A stretch of 64,000 nt of DNA from positions 200,271 through 264,270 of the forward strand of contig PHAR01000007.1 of assembly GCA_002840405.1 (NCBI GenBank). Direction: 5' to 3'. Below the pieces are notes generated by a model. It worked only from the letters and a program-made list of their open reading frames with translations. It had not been told where the DNA came from and did not search any database. Source of the DNA: Deltaproteobacteria bacterium HGW-Deltaproteobacteria-8. GTDB lineage: Bacteria > Desulfobacterota > Desulfovibrionia > Desulfovibrionales > Desulfovibrionaceae. Of the stretch, positions 15,340 to 22,703 are shown piece after piece (within the stretch, counting starts at the first letter, position 1; each line of letters starts with the position of its first letter). A program made the translations under genes and the position numbers.

Positions 15340-16137
15340 CTACCGCAGGGTGAACACCACCTTGACCACGGTGGCGGTGGAGCGCTTGTAGTAGACCGTG
15401 GCGTTGTAATACTGGGCGGGCGCGTACAGGTCGCGGCCAGCGACGAGGTCGTAGAGCTTGAGGGCCAGTTCGAGGAGATCTGTAAACAGGCTGCGCGCCT
15501 CGGCCACGGGCACGGCCTCCACCTTGCCGCCGGATTTTTCGATGGCGGACAGCCACTTGTCCAGGCGCTCGGGCAGCTTTTTCATGGACACGGGCAGCGG
15601 ACACAGCACCTCGAAGCTGGCGGGGCGCTCGGCCAGGCTGCTGGAGAGCTTGCGGTCAAAGGCGGCGGAGTTCACGTAGGGCAGCGCGTCGCCAAGGCTC
15701 GCGGGACTGGCGGCGGAGCTGGCGGCGTAGGCCTCGCGCACGGTTCCGGCCACGGCCAGGAGGTTCTTGGCGCGCCCGGCCAGCACGCCCCAGGTCCCGC
15801 TGGAGTTGTTGGCCACGAGGTCCAGCACGGCCTCGGCGAGGTTGGAGGCGGTGTCGGTGCGGCCCTGGCCCAGGGCCATCTCGGAGAGCGCCAGGGCGGC
15901 CTTGCCCGTGGCCTCGGAGCTGGTCGAGGGCTCGGCCAGCAGCCGGGTCAGGCTGCGGCTGGCGGCCTGCTCCTCAACCGTGGCGTTCTGGTCGGCCGCG
16001 ACCGTGTCGGCCAGCGCCCGCAGGCGGGCCGAGGCCGTGGACTCGGCCCAGGCCGTGGCAACGGCGAAAAGGACAAGCAGGCACATGAGCAGGACGGGCA
16101 GAAAAGTCAGGGGCAGCGGGCGGTTCGGCTTGGGCAT
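15340..16137 (-). CDS. exported protein of unknown function
   Basis: A 265-aa protein with a classical signal peptide: basic MPKPNR, then the hydrophobic core FLPVLLMCLLVLFAVATAWA (about residues 12-31). The mature part is alanine-rich and mostly helical, with a single Cys-containing segment EVLCPLP. I do not recognise the family. It is a monocistronic unit between two terminators, with an AGGAG box before 16137; the longer frame upstream has no such support. A periplasmic location is inferred from the signal peptide. Confidence 0.65.
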   Translation of the reverse strand: MPKPNRPLPLTFLPVLLMCLLVLFAVATAWAESTASARLRALADTVAADQNATVEEQAASRSLTRLLAEPSTSSEATGKAALALSEMALGQGRTDTASNLAEAVLDLVANNSSGTWGVLAGRAKNLLAVAGTVREAYAASSAASPASLGDALPYVNSAAFDRKLSSSLAERPASFEVLCPLPVSMKKLPERLDKWLSAIEKSGGKVEAVPVAEARSLFTDLLELALKLYDLVAGRDLYAPAQYYNATVYYKRSTATVVKVVFTLR

Positions 16138-16331
16138 GCTGGCTCCTGTAGCGGGCAGGGATGGGTTCCCTGTTGATAGCCCTGCTGCCCGGTGCGCGTC
16201 AATCAGAGGATAGGAGTTACGCACAGGATAAGCGTCGATCACGGGATGTACGTTGATCACACGCGAGAACAGAGCGCGCACAGGCCCGAAAACGTGACCT
16301 CTGGCTTGAAAAGCGCACGCAAAAGGATTCC

Positions 16332-16371
16332 GACAAAAAAACCGGGGCAGGGCCATACGACCCCGCCCCGG
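16332..16371 (-). terminator. Rho-independent terminator after etfA
   Basis: On the minus strand CCGGGGC ... GCCCCGG (16342-16371, with further pairing GGGGT/GCCCT inside) runs into TTTTTTTGTCGG. It lies 28 bases past the etfA stop and ends the electron-transfer cluster. Confidence 0.8.
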
Positions 16372-16398
16372 CGGATATTGTTCCGGTGTGGTCCAGCC

Positions 16399-17394
16399 CT
16401 ACTTCAGCAGCTCCACGACCTTGTCCACCACGGCAAAGGCGTCGGCCACGTAGAGCACGTCGGCCTTGCCCTGGGCCCAGCCGCAGCTGGCGTCCAGGTT
16501 GATGGCCCGGCGCTCGCCGATGAAGCGCCAGCCCACCACGTGGGGCTCCTCGCCGTGGCAGCAGGTGGCCAGGCCCTTCTGATGGCGCGGGGTGGAGCCG
16601 GTCTGGCCGACCTGGTGCATGTGCGTCAAGAACGGCAGCGCGCCGCCGTCGCCGCTCTGGTCCACCAGGGACTTGGAGCTGCCAAGGGAGCACTGGGTGA
16701 CGTTCAGCAGGCCCAGGATGAGCTGGCTGGCCTCGTCCAGGCGCTTGACCCCGCCAGCCTGGGACTTGCCCCAGCCAGCGCCCGCCACCAGCAGCATGTT
16801 GGCCTCGGGCCGGATGGTCTGGGCATCGGCCGCCGGGGACTTGATGCCCGTGACGACCGTGCGCGTGGCAACGGCGGGAGTGAGCATCTCCACGCTGGCC
16901 GCTCCGGGTGCGGAAACCGGCTCGAAGCAGCCCGTGTCCACGGTGACGAGCCAGGGCTTGGTGTCGCGCTCGATCTTGCCGACCATGCGCTGGCGGTAGA
17001 ACCAGCGGGTGGCCACGACCTTGCCGCCTTCCACCGCGAGTCCGGTCAGGCGGGTGTCCACTGCGGCGCCCAGGCGCATGGCAACGCCAGCGGCCACGCG
17101 GCTGGCGCGGGCAGTGGCGGGCATGACGATGAGGTCAGCGCCCGCAGCCTTGGACATGGCCTCGCAGGCCGCCGCGTCCGAGCCGTAGCGCGCCGTGGCG
17201 AAGTCCGCCCCGGCAACGCCATAGAATTTCACCGCGCCGCAGGCAGCGATCAAGTCTGCTCCGGCCTGGACCTCGGCCCCGTACAGGCCGATGGTCAACT
17301 CTCCGCCAAGGCCCTTGGCAGCGCCCAGGGCCTCACACGCGGCCTTGCCGAGACTGCCGCCTTCTTCCGTATGCGCAAGGAAAAGTATTTTCAT
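16399..17394 (-). CDS. etfA: electron transfer flavoprotein, alpha subunit-like
   Basis: The 331-aa protein has the EtfA layout: an N-terminal alpha/beta domain (MKILFLAHTEEGG, LIVMPATARASRVAAGVAMR) and a C-terminal domain with LLVAGAGWGK and HQVGQTGSTPRHQKG. The usual FAD-contact segment (GISGAIQH type) is not recognisable; an unusual Cys-containing stretch (KGLATCCHGEEPHVVG) occupies that area. The pair with etfB and the nearby ETF:quinone oxidoreductase suggests electron transfer to the quinone pool. FAD binding should be considered unproven. GGAG precedes the ATG. Confidence 0.75.
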   Translation of the reverse strand: MKILFLAHTEEGGSLGKAACEALGAAKGLGGELTIGLYGAEVQAGADLIAACGAVKFYGVAGADFATARYGSDAAACEAMSKAAGADLIVMPATARASRVAAGVAMRLGAAVDTRLTGLAVEGGKVVATRWFYRQRMVGKIERDTKPWLVTVDTGCFEPVSAPGAASVEMLTPAVATRTVVTGIKSPAADAQTIRPEANMLLVAGAGWGKSQAGGVKRLDEASQLILGLLNVTQCSLGSSKSLVDQSGDGGALPFLTHMHQVGQTGSTPRHQKGLATCCHGEEPHVVGWRFIGERRAINLDASCGWAQGKADVLYVADAFAVVDKVVELLK

Positions 17395-17417
17395 CTGTGT
17401 CGCTCCTTACAGGGGCC

Positions 17418-18221
17418 TTAAGCCCGGATCCAGTCCGCGATCTCGCGGGCGATGTCGTCCACCGAGGCGTCCTTGACGATGCGCGTCTCGCGGCGCTGGC
17501 TGGGCACCTCCACGCTCTGGTAGCGCAGGCCTGCGCCAGCAAGCGGCGCGGGCGTGGCCTTCTGGAGCGCGGGCATGATGAAGCGCATGTTGGCCATGCC
17601 CACCTGAGGGTTGTTCGGCGGCTCGGGCAGGCTTCCCGTGGCCCAGCCAAGCACAGCGGGCGCGCCCTGGCAGGAGGACTGCTGGTAGCTGCCGCCCTCG
17701 ATGCGCTCCAGCACGCTGAAGCTGCCGTCGTCAGCCATCTTGATCTCGTCCACGCCCTGGAACTGGTCGGTGACGCCCAGGAGCTCGCCCACCATCTGCA
17801 GGACCGCTCCGGTCCCGCGCGAGGCCGACTGCCAGCCGCCGAAGATCAGCAGCTTGGACTTGTCCAGCCCGGGGATCTTCTCCACGCCAGCCGCCAGGGC
17901 TTTGGCGGTCTCGGCCGCGTCGGTGAAGCCGCCGGCCGGGCCGTCCAGCACCACGATCTCAAAAGGCACCTTCTGGGCCACGTTCATCATGACCTGCTGG
18001 AGCTTGGCCTTGGGGCCCAGCGCCACGAGGTACACCTTGCCCTCGACCTTCTTGGCCAGGTTGGCGGCCTCGTAAAGCGCATGCCCCGCCCAGGGGTCAA
18101 GCACCGCAGGCAGCATCATCTCGTTCTTCAGCGCCGGGCCGGTGGGGCCGACAATGGGCTCCAGGGTCTGGAGCGGGTCGGGCACGATGGAGCCCAAAAC
18201 CACGATCTGCAATCCTTTCAT
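17418..18221 (-). CDS. etfB: electron transfer flavoprotein, beta subunit-like
   Basis: The 267-aa protein begins MKGLQIVVLGSIVPDPLQTL and contains the EtfB features NEMMLPAVLDPWAGHALYEA, VYLVALGPKAKLQQVMM and LLIFGGWQSASRGTGAV, the last near the nucleotide-binding loop. It partners the EtfA-like protein 23 bp downstream. The electron donor that feeds this ETF is not encoded nearby. It follows the DsrE-like selenoprotein gene after a 207-bp gap with a strong hairpin. Confidence 0.78.
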   Translation of the reverse strand: MKGLQIVVLGSIVPDPLQTLEPIVGPTGPALKNEMMLPAVLDPWAGHALYEAANLAKKVEGKVYLVALGPKAKLQQVMMNVAQKVPFEIVVLDGPAGGFTDAAETAKALAAGVEKIPGLDKSKLLIFGGWQSASRGTGAVLQMVGELLGVTDQFQGVDEIKMADDGSFSVLERIEGGSYQQSSCQGAPAVLGWATGSLPEPPNNPQVGMANMRFIMPALQKATPAPLAGAGLRYQSVEVPSQRRETRIVKDASVDDIAREIADWIRA

Positions 18222-18247
18222 GCGAACTCCTTGGAGTCTGATTTGTC

Positions 18248-18295
18248 TCGGGGGAGGAGGGGAACTTTTTGGGAAAAAGTTCCCCTCCTCCCCCG
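18248..18295 (-). other. 21-bp near-perfect hairpin between the selenoprotein and etfB genes
   Basis: TCGGGGGAGGAGGGGAACTT and its exact complement face each other around a short loop. It lies 26 bases before the etfB start on the minus strand. There is no T tract after it in that direction, so it may be an mRNA-stabilising or attenuating element rather than a full terminator. Confidence 0.7.
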
Positions 18296-18428
18296 AACCC
18301 CCTCCACCCTTGCAAAACTTTTGTTGGGGGTGGAGATGGCGTTACTTGCTCATTTCGTTTTCGTTCACCCCTCTGCCCAACCAAAAGATTACGGGAGGGG
18401 TGGGTCGGGGCGGGGGCCCCCGCGCGCC

Positions 18429-18749
18429 TCAATAATTTAAGATCTTGTCGGCATTTTTTACCAGCTCGTGCAGCTTCACCATGTTCGCGCGCCGGATAAC
18501 GTCGCTTTCCCCCACGCCGTGGAGGTCCATGCACTTGCCTCAGGCGACAAGCAGACCCTCGCTCAAGGAGAAGAGCTTCATCTGTTCCGCGATGGAGACC
18601 GCTCTGGGGTCCCCGCTGTCGAGGGCCACGGCCGGGCCGTTCAGGAACAGGGAAACCTCTTCGCCCTCATTCAGCAGGTGATTCCCGAAGCGCACAGCAT
18701 TCCACTGTATCTCAGGGTCTTTGCTCGACAAAACAATAAGAACGTGCAT
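18429..18749 (-). CDS. DsrE-like selenoprotein (in-frame UGA read as selenocysteine)
   Basis: The frame starts at 18749 (MHVLIVLSSKDPEIQWNAVR) with a GGGAGG box, runs 69 codons to TGA at 18542-18540, and continues in frame for 36 codons to a TGA at 18431. Before the first TGA is SEGLLVA; after it is GKCMDLHGVGESDVIRRANM, the normal C-terminal part of a DsrE-like protein. Cysteine homologues have C-x-x-C here, so the product carries U-G-K-C with Sec at residue 70. A stem-loop 14 bases after the UGA fits a bacterial SECIS. DsrE-like selenoproteins are a known family. The role is probably sulfur or selenium transfer linked to the adjacent ETF system (inference). Confidence 0.82.
18509..18525 (-). 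promoter_or_regulatory. candidate bacterial SECIS element
   Basis: On the mRNA, CCUCCAC and GUGGGGG form a 7-bp stem (one G-U pair) closed by the loop GGC. The stem begins 14 bases, and the loop 21 bases, after the in-frame UGA. The spacing and a G at the first loop position agree with bacterial SECIS features. The element lies within the coding sequence, as in other bacterial selenoprotein genes. Confidence 0.7.
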
Positions 18750-18786
18750 GACGCCCTCCCGGCTGAATGCTCCCGAGCCAGCCCCT

Positions 18787-20673
18787 CTAGTTCTCCGCCG
18801 AGTGCAGGCCGCCGGCGCCAGCCTGGAAGCTCACGTTGGCGCCCTCCCCGCCCTGGGGCGAGGGCTTGCTGCAATTCCAGATGCAGGCCCCGCAGTGCAC
18901 GCACTTCTCCCGGTCGAACAGCGGCGTGCCGCCGTCCGGGTTGGTGGTGATGGCCTGGCCGGAGCAGGCCTCGATGCAGACCTTTTCGTCGCAGGCCTTG
19001 CACACGTTGCGGCTCTTGAAAGTCACGTGGTCGCGGTAGCCCGCCGGGGCCTGGACCTTGCCGCCCATCAAGAGCGCGTCCTGGTGCGACACGAGCAGCT
19101 GCCCGTCGAACTCGATGGCGGGCCAGCCCAGGCGGTCCATGAGCGCGCCGTGCAGGGGCAGGCCCTTGTGCGTGCATTCCTTGCGGATCTGCGCGATCTC
19201 GTCAATGGGGATGCGGCCCCGGAAGAACTCCTCCAGGCTCGGGATGCGCTCATGCGGCTTCTTGGACGCGCCGGGCCAGAAGGCCTTGCCGTTGGAGAGC
19301 CCGGCCAGGGCCATGCCGATGAACCCCTGGATGACGCCCACCTGGAAGCCGTCACGCGCCTTCTCGGCGGCTCTGGCCTCCCGCTCCAGCCACGACTCGC
19401 GGCGGCGGCGCACGTAGGAACGCGTCAGGTTGTCCTTGGTGAAGGGCTTGCCGTCCTTCAAGAGCTCCAGCACGCTGACGCCGAGCAGCACGCCGCTGGT
19501 CCAGGCCTCGTCAAAGCCCGAGCCGGTGAGCACGTTGGTGGTGCCGCTGCCCTCGCCGATGCGCGCGAAACCGTCGCCCACCAGATGCGGCTCGCCCTTG
19601 CGGCCGGACTCCTGCAGACTTTTCGCGCCCCAGGAGCGCATGCGCCCGCCCTTCAGGTGCTTCCAGATATACGGGTGCTGCATCCAGTGCTGGAGGTAGC
19701 GGTAGCCGGTGCGCACGGGCGAATCGTACCAGGACGGCACGAAGATGCCGAGGCTGGCGATGTTGCCGGGGTAGACGTAGAGGAAGCCGAAAATCTCGGG
19801 CTCGGGGTAGCCCAGGGTGTGCAGCACCAGGCCTTCCTTCAGCTCGCAGCCTTCGGGCAGGTCCACCACCATCTTCATGCCCACAGCCCATTCGCGGGCG
19901 TGGTTGCCTGCGGGCAGGCCCAGCTTCTCGTCCAGGTGCCTGCCCACCGCGCCCACGGGTCCGTCGGCCACCACGGTGAGCTGGCTGCGGATGTCCATGC
20001 CGGGCATGAACCCGGCCTCGGGCTGGCCGTTTTTGTCCACGCCCTGGTCTTGCAAGCGCACGCCCACCACCACCTGGTCAAACATGATGGGCTCGGCCAC
20101 GGGGGTGCCGGGCCAGATCTGCGCCAGGCCCTGGCCCATGATCTGCCCGCCAGCCCACTGGTTGAACTGGCCCATGGACAGCAGAAAGCCGGGCTCCTTG
20201 CGCAGGAAATTCGGGATGTAGGGCAGCGCATAGGCATGGTTCTTGGCCAGGCCCACGGCGCGCAGGAAGGCGTCCTTCAGGCGCATGATAAGCGGCCTGC
20301 GGCTGGCGCCGATGGGGTCGAGCAGGTACACGACCTCCTCGTGCTTGACCTCGGTGGCCAGCGGAATCTGCGAAAGGTCGAGGTCCGGGAAGCTGGCGCG
20401 GATGCCGCGGCCCTTGGTGACCACGCCGGACACGCCGAAGCCGATGTCGTCGGCGCGCTCGTAGCAGATGACCTGGGGCGGCATGCCGGGCATGGCCTTG
20501 CTCTCGGCCACGGGGGTGCCGTCCTCGTTCATCAGGCCCTGGGACAGGGTGTGCAGAAAGCCGCCCATGGCCGGGCCAAAGCCCACGCAGGCGATGTCCA
20601 CGTCCATGCGCTGGCGCTCCACGCCCTCGGGCAATGCGCCGTCAGGCACTTGCGTTGCGCTTGTCTCGGTCAT
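18787..20673 (-). CDS. ETF:quinone oxidoreductase-like flavoprotein with C-terminal ferredoxin domain
   Basis: The 628-aa protein has an N-terminal FAD-binding fold (DIACVGFGPAMGGFL, about residues 26-40), a central GEGSGTTNVLTGSGFDEA segment typical of geranylgeranyl-reductase/ETF-QO enzymes, and a C-terminal Fe-S region with CKACDEKVCIEAC and CVHCGACIWNC. It probably takes electrons from the EtfAB pair encoded downstream and reduces quinone at the membrane. The start at 20673 follows the region after a terminator; the longer frame begins inside that terminator region and is rejected. A 37-bp gap separates it from the selenoprotein gene. Confidence 0.82.
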   Translation of the reverse strand: MTETSATQVPDGALPEGVERQRMDVDIACVGFGPAMGGFLHTLSQGLMNEDGTPVAESKAMPGMPPQVICYERADDIGFGVSGVVTKGRGIRASFPDLDLSQIPLATEVKHEEVVYLLDPIGASRRPLIMRLKDAFLRAVGLAKNHAYALPYIPNFLRKEPGFLLSMGQFNQWAGGQIMGQGLAQIWPGTPVAEPIMFDQVVVGVRLQDQGVDKNGQPEAGFMPGMDIRSQLTVVADGPVGAVGRHLDEKLGLPAGNHAREWAVGMKMVVDLPEGCELKEGLVLHTLGYPEPEIFGFLYVYPGNIASLGIFVPSWYDSPVRTGYRYLQHWMQHPYIWKHLKGGRMRSWGAKSLQESGRKGEPHLVGDGFARIGEGSGTTNVLTGSGFDEAWTSGVLLGVSVLELLKDGKPFTKDNLTRSYVRRRRESWLEREARAAEKARDGFQVGVIQGFIGMALAGLSNGKAFWPGASKKPHERIPSLEEFFRGRIPIDEIAQIRKECTHKGLPLHGALMDRLGWPAIEFDGQLLVSHQDALLMGGKVQAPAGYRDHVTFKSRNVCKACDEKVCIEACSGQAITTNPDGGTPLFDREKCVHCGACIWNCSKPSPQGGEGANVSFQAGAGGLHSAEN

Positions 20674-20716
20674 GCTCGTTCCCCCATGAGTGGCACTCTG
20701 GGCGTGCGTTGCCGCT

Positions 20717-20751
20717 ATAAAAAACCTTAGGCGCGGAGACACTCCCGCGCC
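20717..20751 (-). terminator. terminator downstream of the 560-codon unknown gene
   Basis: A 7-bp perfect stem GGCGCGG/CCGCGCC is followed on the minus strand by TAAGGTTTTTTATAG. It lies about 100 bp past the stop at 20854 and insulates the unknown gene from the ETF:quinone oxidoreductase gene. Confidence 0.75.
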
Positions 20752-20853
20752 CCTGGCACAACGGCTTGCATCCCTTTACTCGAAGGGGCTGGCGCGCGTC
20801 AACCAGTGGGGTGAGGGGGGGTGACAGACGTGCGCAACAGACTCACGTTCGTT

Positions 20854-22536
20854 TCATGCCTTACGCTGGCTGTACTGAAACAGCATACCTACAGGTGATT
20901 TTTTAAGCTTATTGCTTTCCTCAGCAAGCTCCTTGATGGATTTCGGAATATCTTTTAGTTTTGGGGCAGAAAGGAGTTGGTCAGCGGCGACCGCTGCCAG
21001 CCCCCAAACAGGTAGGCCCGTTGCCGCAGATGTAACGGCCAGCGAACCGACAACAAGCCAAGAACCAATATCAGTTCCCGCAAACTTCCATTTCTTAGCC
21101 CTTAGCTGTTCGATGCTCGTTTTATGCTCAACGAACGCCGCACGAATATTGTCGAACACTTGGTCGCTAGTCCGATAAAAATTTGTCGGATTTACCTGCG
21201 CTAATTCATCAATACCCTTGCCGAGGATTGCTCGTATCTCACCAAGGGCGTTCACTTTGCGAAGTTCAATAAGCGCATCCGGTGGGACTTTTCCAAGCCA
21301 CTCCATCTGGTTTTCAGCTAAACTTTGAAGACCATGCAGGACATGAAGATTTGGACAATTGGATTTCATTGCTGCACCCTCAGCATCGTATTCAAGCTTC
21401 CACACAAAGTACTGCCAAGATGTTGGGGCATCTATTATCGGCGTACCTCGAAGGCGGCGCGCCTTGATAAGAAGCTCATTCATAATACCCATTCTAGCAA
21501 CAGCCTGTGATGCGACAATGATCCCTGGATTTTTAATATCAATGAATTTAGTTGACTCATCTTTTAGCGCATTCTCAATTTGCGACCTAACAGTTGATCC
21601 CCATCCTGTGTCGAACAGAACTCTATCCGTGCCAATAACTTCAGCCTCAACCTTCTCTATTGTATTTAATTCACTCGCGAAATCGACAAGATCTTCCAAC
21701 GAATCAAATGATCTGCCAAATACTTTTGACGAATGTATTAATGCATCAGCCTTTCCGAGGTCCTGTACGAACTGCCTTTCCTCTTGAATTACAGCTGTGT
21801 AATCTGGAAGGATGACAACAATCGGTATCGGCACATCAGCGCAAGCAAGCTCCTTATACTTAAGAACATTTAACCCGTGCTTCATCATAAAATACGCACG
21901 TTGCTCAGGTGTCCCAGAAGCAAATATATGCTTTGACCTCAGAAATGGGTCAGGCATAATTAATGTGTCTGTATATATACAGCATTTTGAAGCAATGTTG
22001 TCGTCACAGTACGGAAATAGATCGCCACCAAAAATGCTTTTCATACTGACGTTCATATCCTCAACATGCGCATGCGCAGCATCCGCAACTCCAGACCAAA
22101 ACTCCTCAAGCACCTCCATAAAACTTGACACGCTATTTGACAGATCAGTTACCATCGCGGGAATTTTCAGGGCAGACATTCCCATATCGTGGGGCGATAA
22201 CCCCCGCTCACACATCATCTTGTAGAAATTTCCAAAGTTATAATCTAGAAACGCAAAATATGACTCCTGAATTTCAGCCAAAGAAATTTGCTGCTTAAGT
22301 TCTTGACGATCATGCATAAATTCAACAGCTAAAGCCATTGAACGAACAGAACCATCAACGGTATCAAGATCGAATGATCCGTCAGGCGCATGTCGCACTT
22401 TCTCTAGGCTTTCAACAACGTTTAACCCTTCGGCAATCTTTATCTTTCCAGCCTCAAAATGTTGCTTTAGAATCTGCAAGCACCGCTGAAGACGCGCCTC
22501 ATATTTCTTTTGTTCTTCGTCCTTGTGGATAACCAT
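20854..22536 (-). CDS. large protein of unknown function, low GC
   Basis: The 560-aa protein is not recognised. The N-terminal third is helical and charged (MVIHKDEEQKKYEARLQRCL). The middle has alternating hydrophobic strands (IPIVVILPDYTAVIQEE; VEAEVIGTDRVLFDTGWGST), and residues about 490-520 are hydrophobic (WLVVGSLAVTSAATGLP), perhaps one membrane helix or buried hairpin. Base composition is far AT-richer than the hyp genes and ETF genes around it, a sign of transfer. The start at 22536 is chosen because composition and sense change there. The frame is open back into hypE only because hypE is frameshifted. Confidence 0.7.
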   Translation of the reverse strand: MVIHKDEEQKKYEARLQRCLQILKQHFEAGKIKIAEGLNVVESLEKVRHAPDGSFDLDTVDGSVRSMALAVEFMHDRQELKQQISLAEIQESYFAFLDYNFGNFYKMMCERGLSPHDMGMSALKIPAMVTDLSNSVSSFMEVLEEFWSGVADAAHAHVEDMNVSMKSIFGGDLFPYCDDNIASKCCIYTDTLIMPDPFLRSKHIFASGTPEQRAYFMMKHGLNVLKYKELACADVPIPIVVILPDYTAVIQEERQFVQDLGKADALIHSSKVFGRSFDSLEDLVDFASELNTIEKVEAEVIGTDRVLFDTGWGSTVRSQIENALKDESTKFIDIKNPGIIVASQAVARMGIMNELLIKARRLRGTPIIDAPTSWQYFVWKLEYDAEGAAMKSNCPNLHVLHGLQSLAENQMEWLGKVPPDALIELRKVNALGEIRAILGKGIDELAQVNPTNFYRTSDQVFDNIRAAFVEHKTSIEQLRAKKWKFAGTDIGSWLVVGSLAVTSAATGLPVWGLAAVAADQLLSAPKLKDIPKSIKELAEESNKLKKSPVGMLFQYSQRKA

Positions 22537-22643
22537 ACCTGCACCTACTGTGTGTGCTACACCCCGTGGGTAATGCTCTCTGCCAATTAGCAGTATTACT
22601 ATAACAAGTTTACGCCGCACCGACAAGCACAAGCCCAAAATAT

Positions 22644-22677
22644 AACCGCCCGGTCTCCTTTCGGAAACCGGGCGGTT
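22644..22677 (-). terminator. terminator of hypE, copy B of a repeated hairpin
   Basis: A 10-bp stem AACCGCCCGG/CCGGGCGGTT, followed on the minus strand by ATATTTTGGG. It nearly duplicates the hairpin at 13152-13181, including the loop and about 15 flanking bases. Confidence 0.8.
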
Positions 22678-22703
22678 CGCATTCGTTCGTGTGTCTGCGC
22701 TGG

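Noticed and set aside
18540-18749. DsrE-like gene as a 69-aa protein ending at the first TGA
   Set aside because: The sequence after the TGA stays in frame, completes the domain including the second Cys, and is followed by a normal stop, so readthrough as selenocysteine explains it better.
18721-20730. 669-codon plus-strand open frame opposite the ETF:quinone oxidoreductase gene
   Set aside because: It is a high-GC shadow frame: rich in Gly, Ala, His and Arg, with no domain or ribosome binding site, while the minus strand encodes a clear flavoprotein.
20753-20769. TGGCAC...TTGCAT resembling a sigma-54 promoter on the plus strand
   Set aside because: The spacing is one base too long for the GG-N10-GC rule and no plus-strand gene follows.
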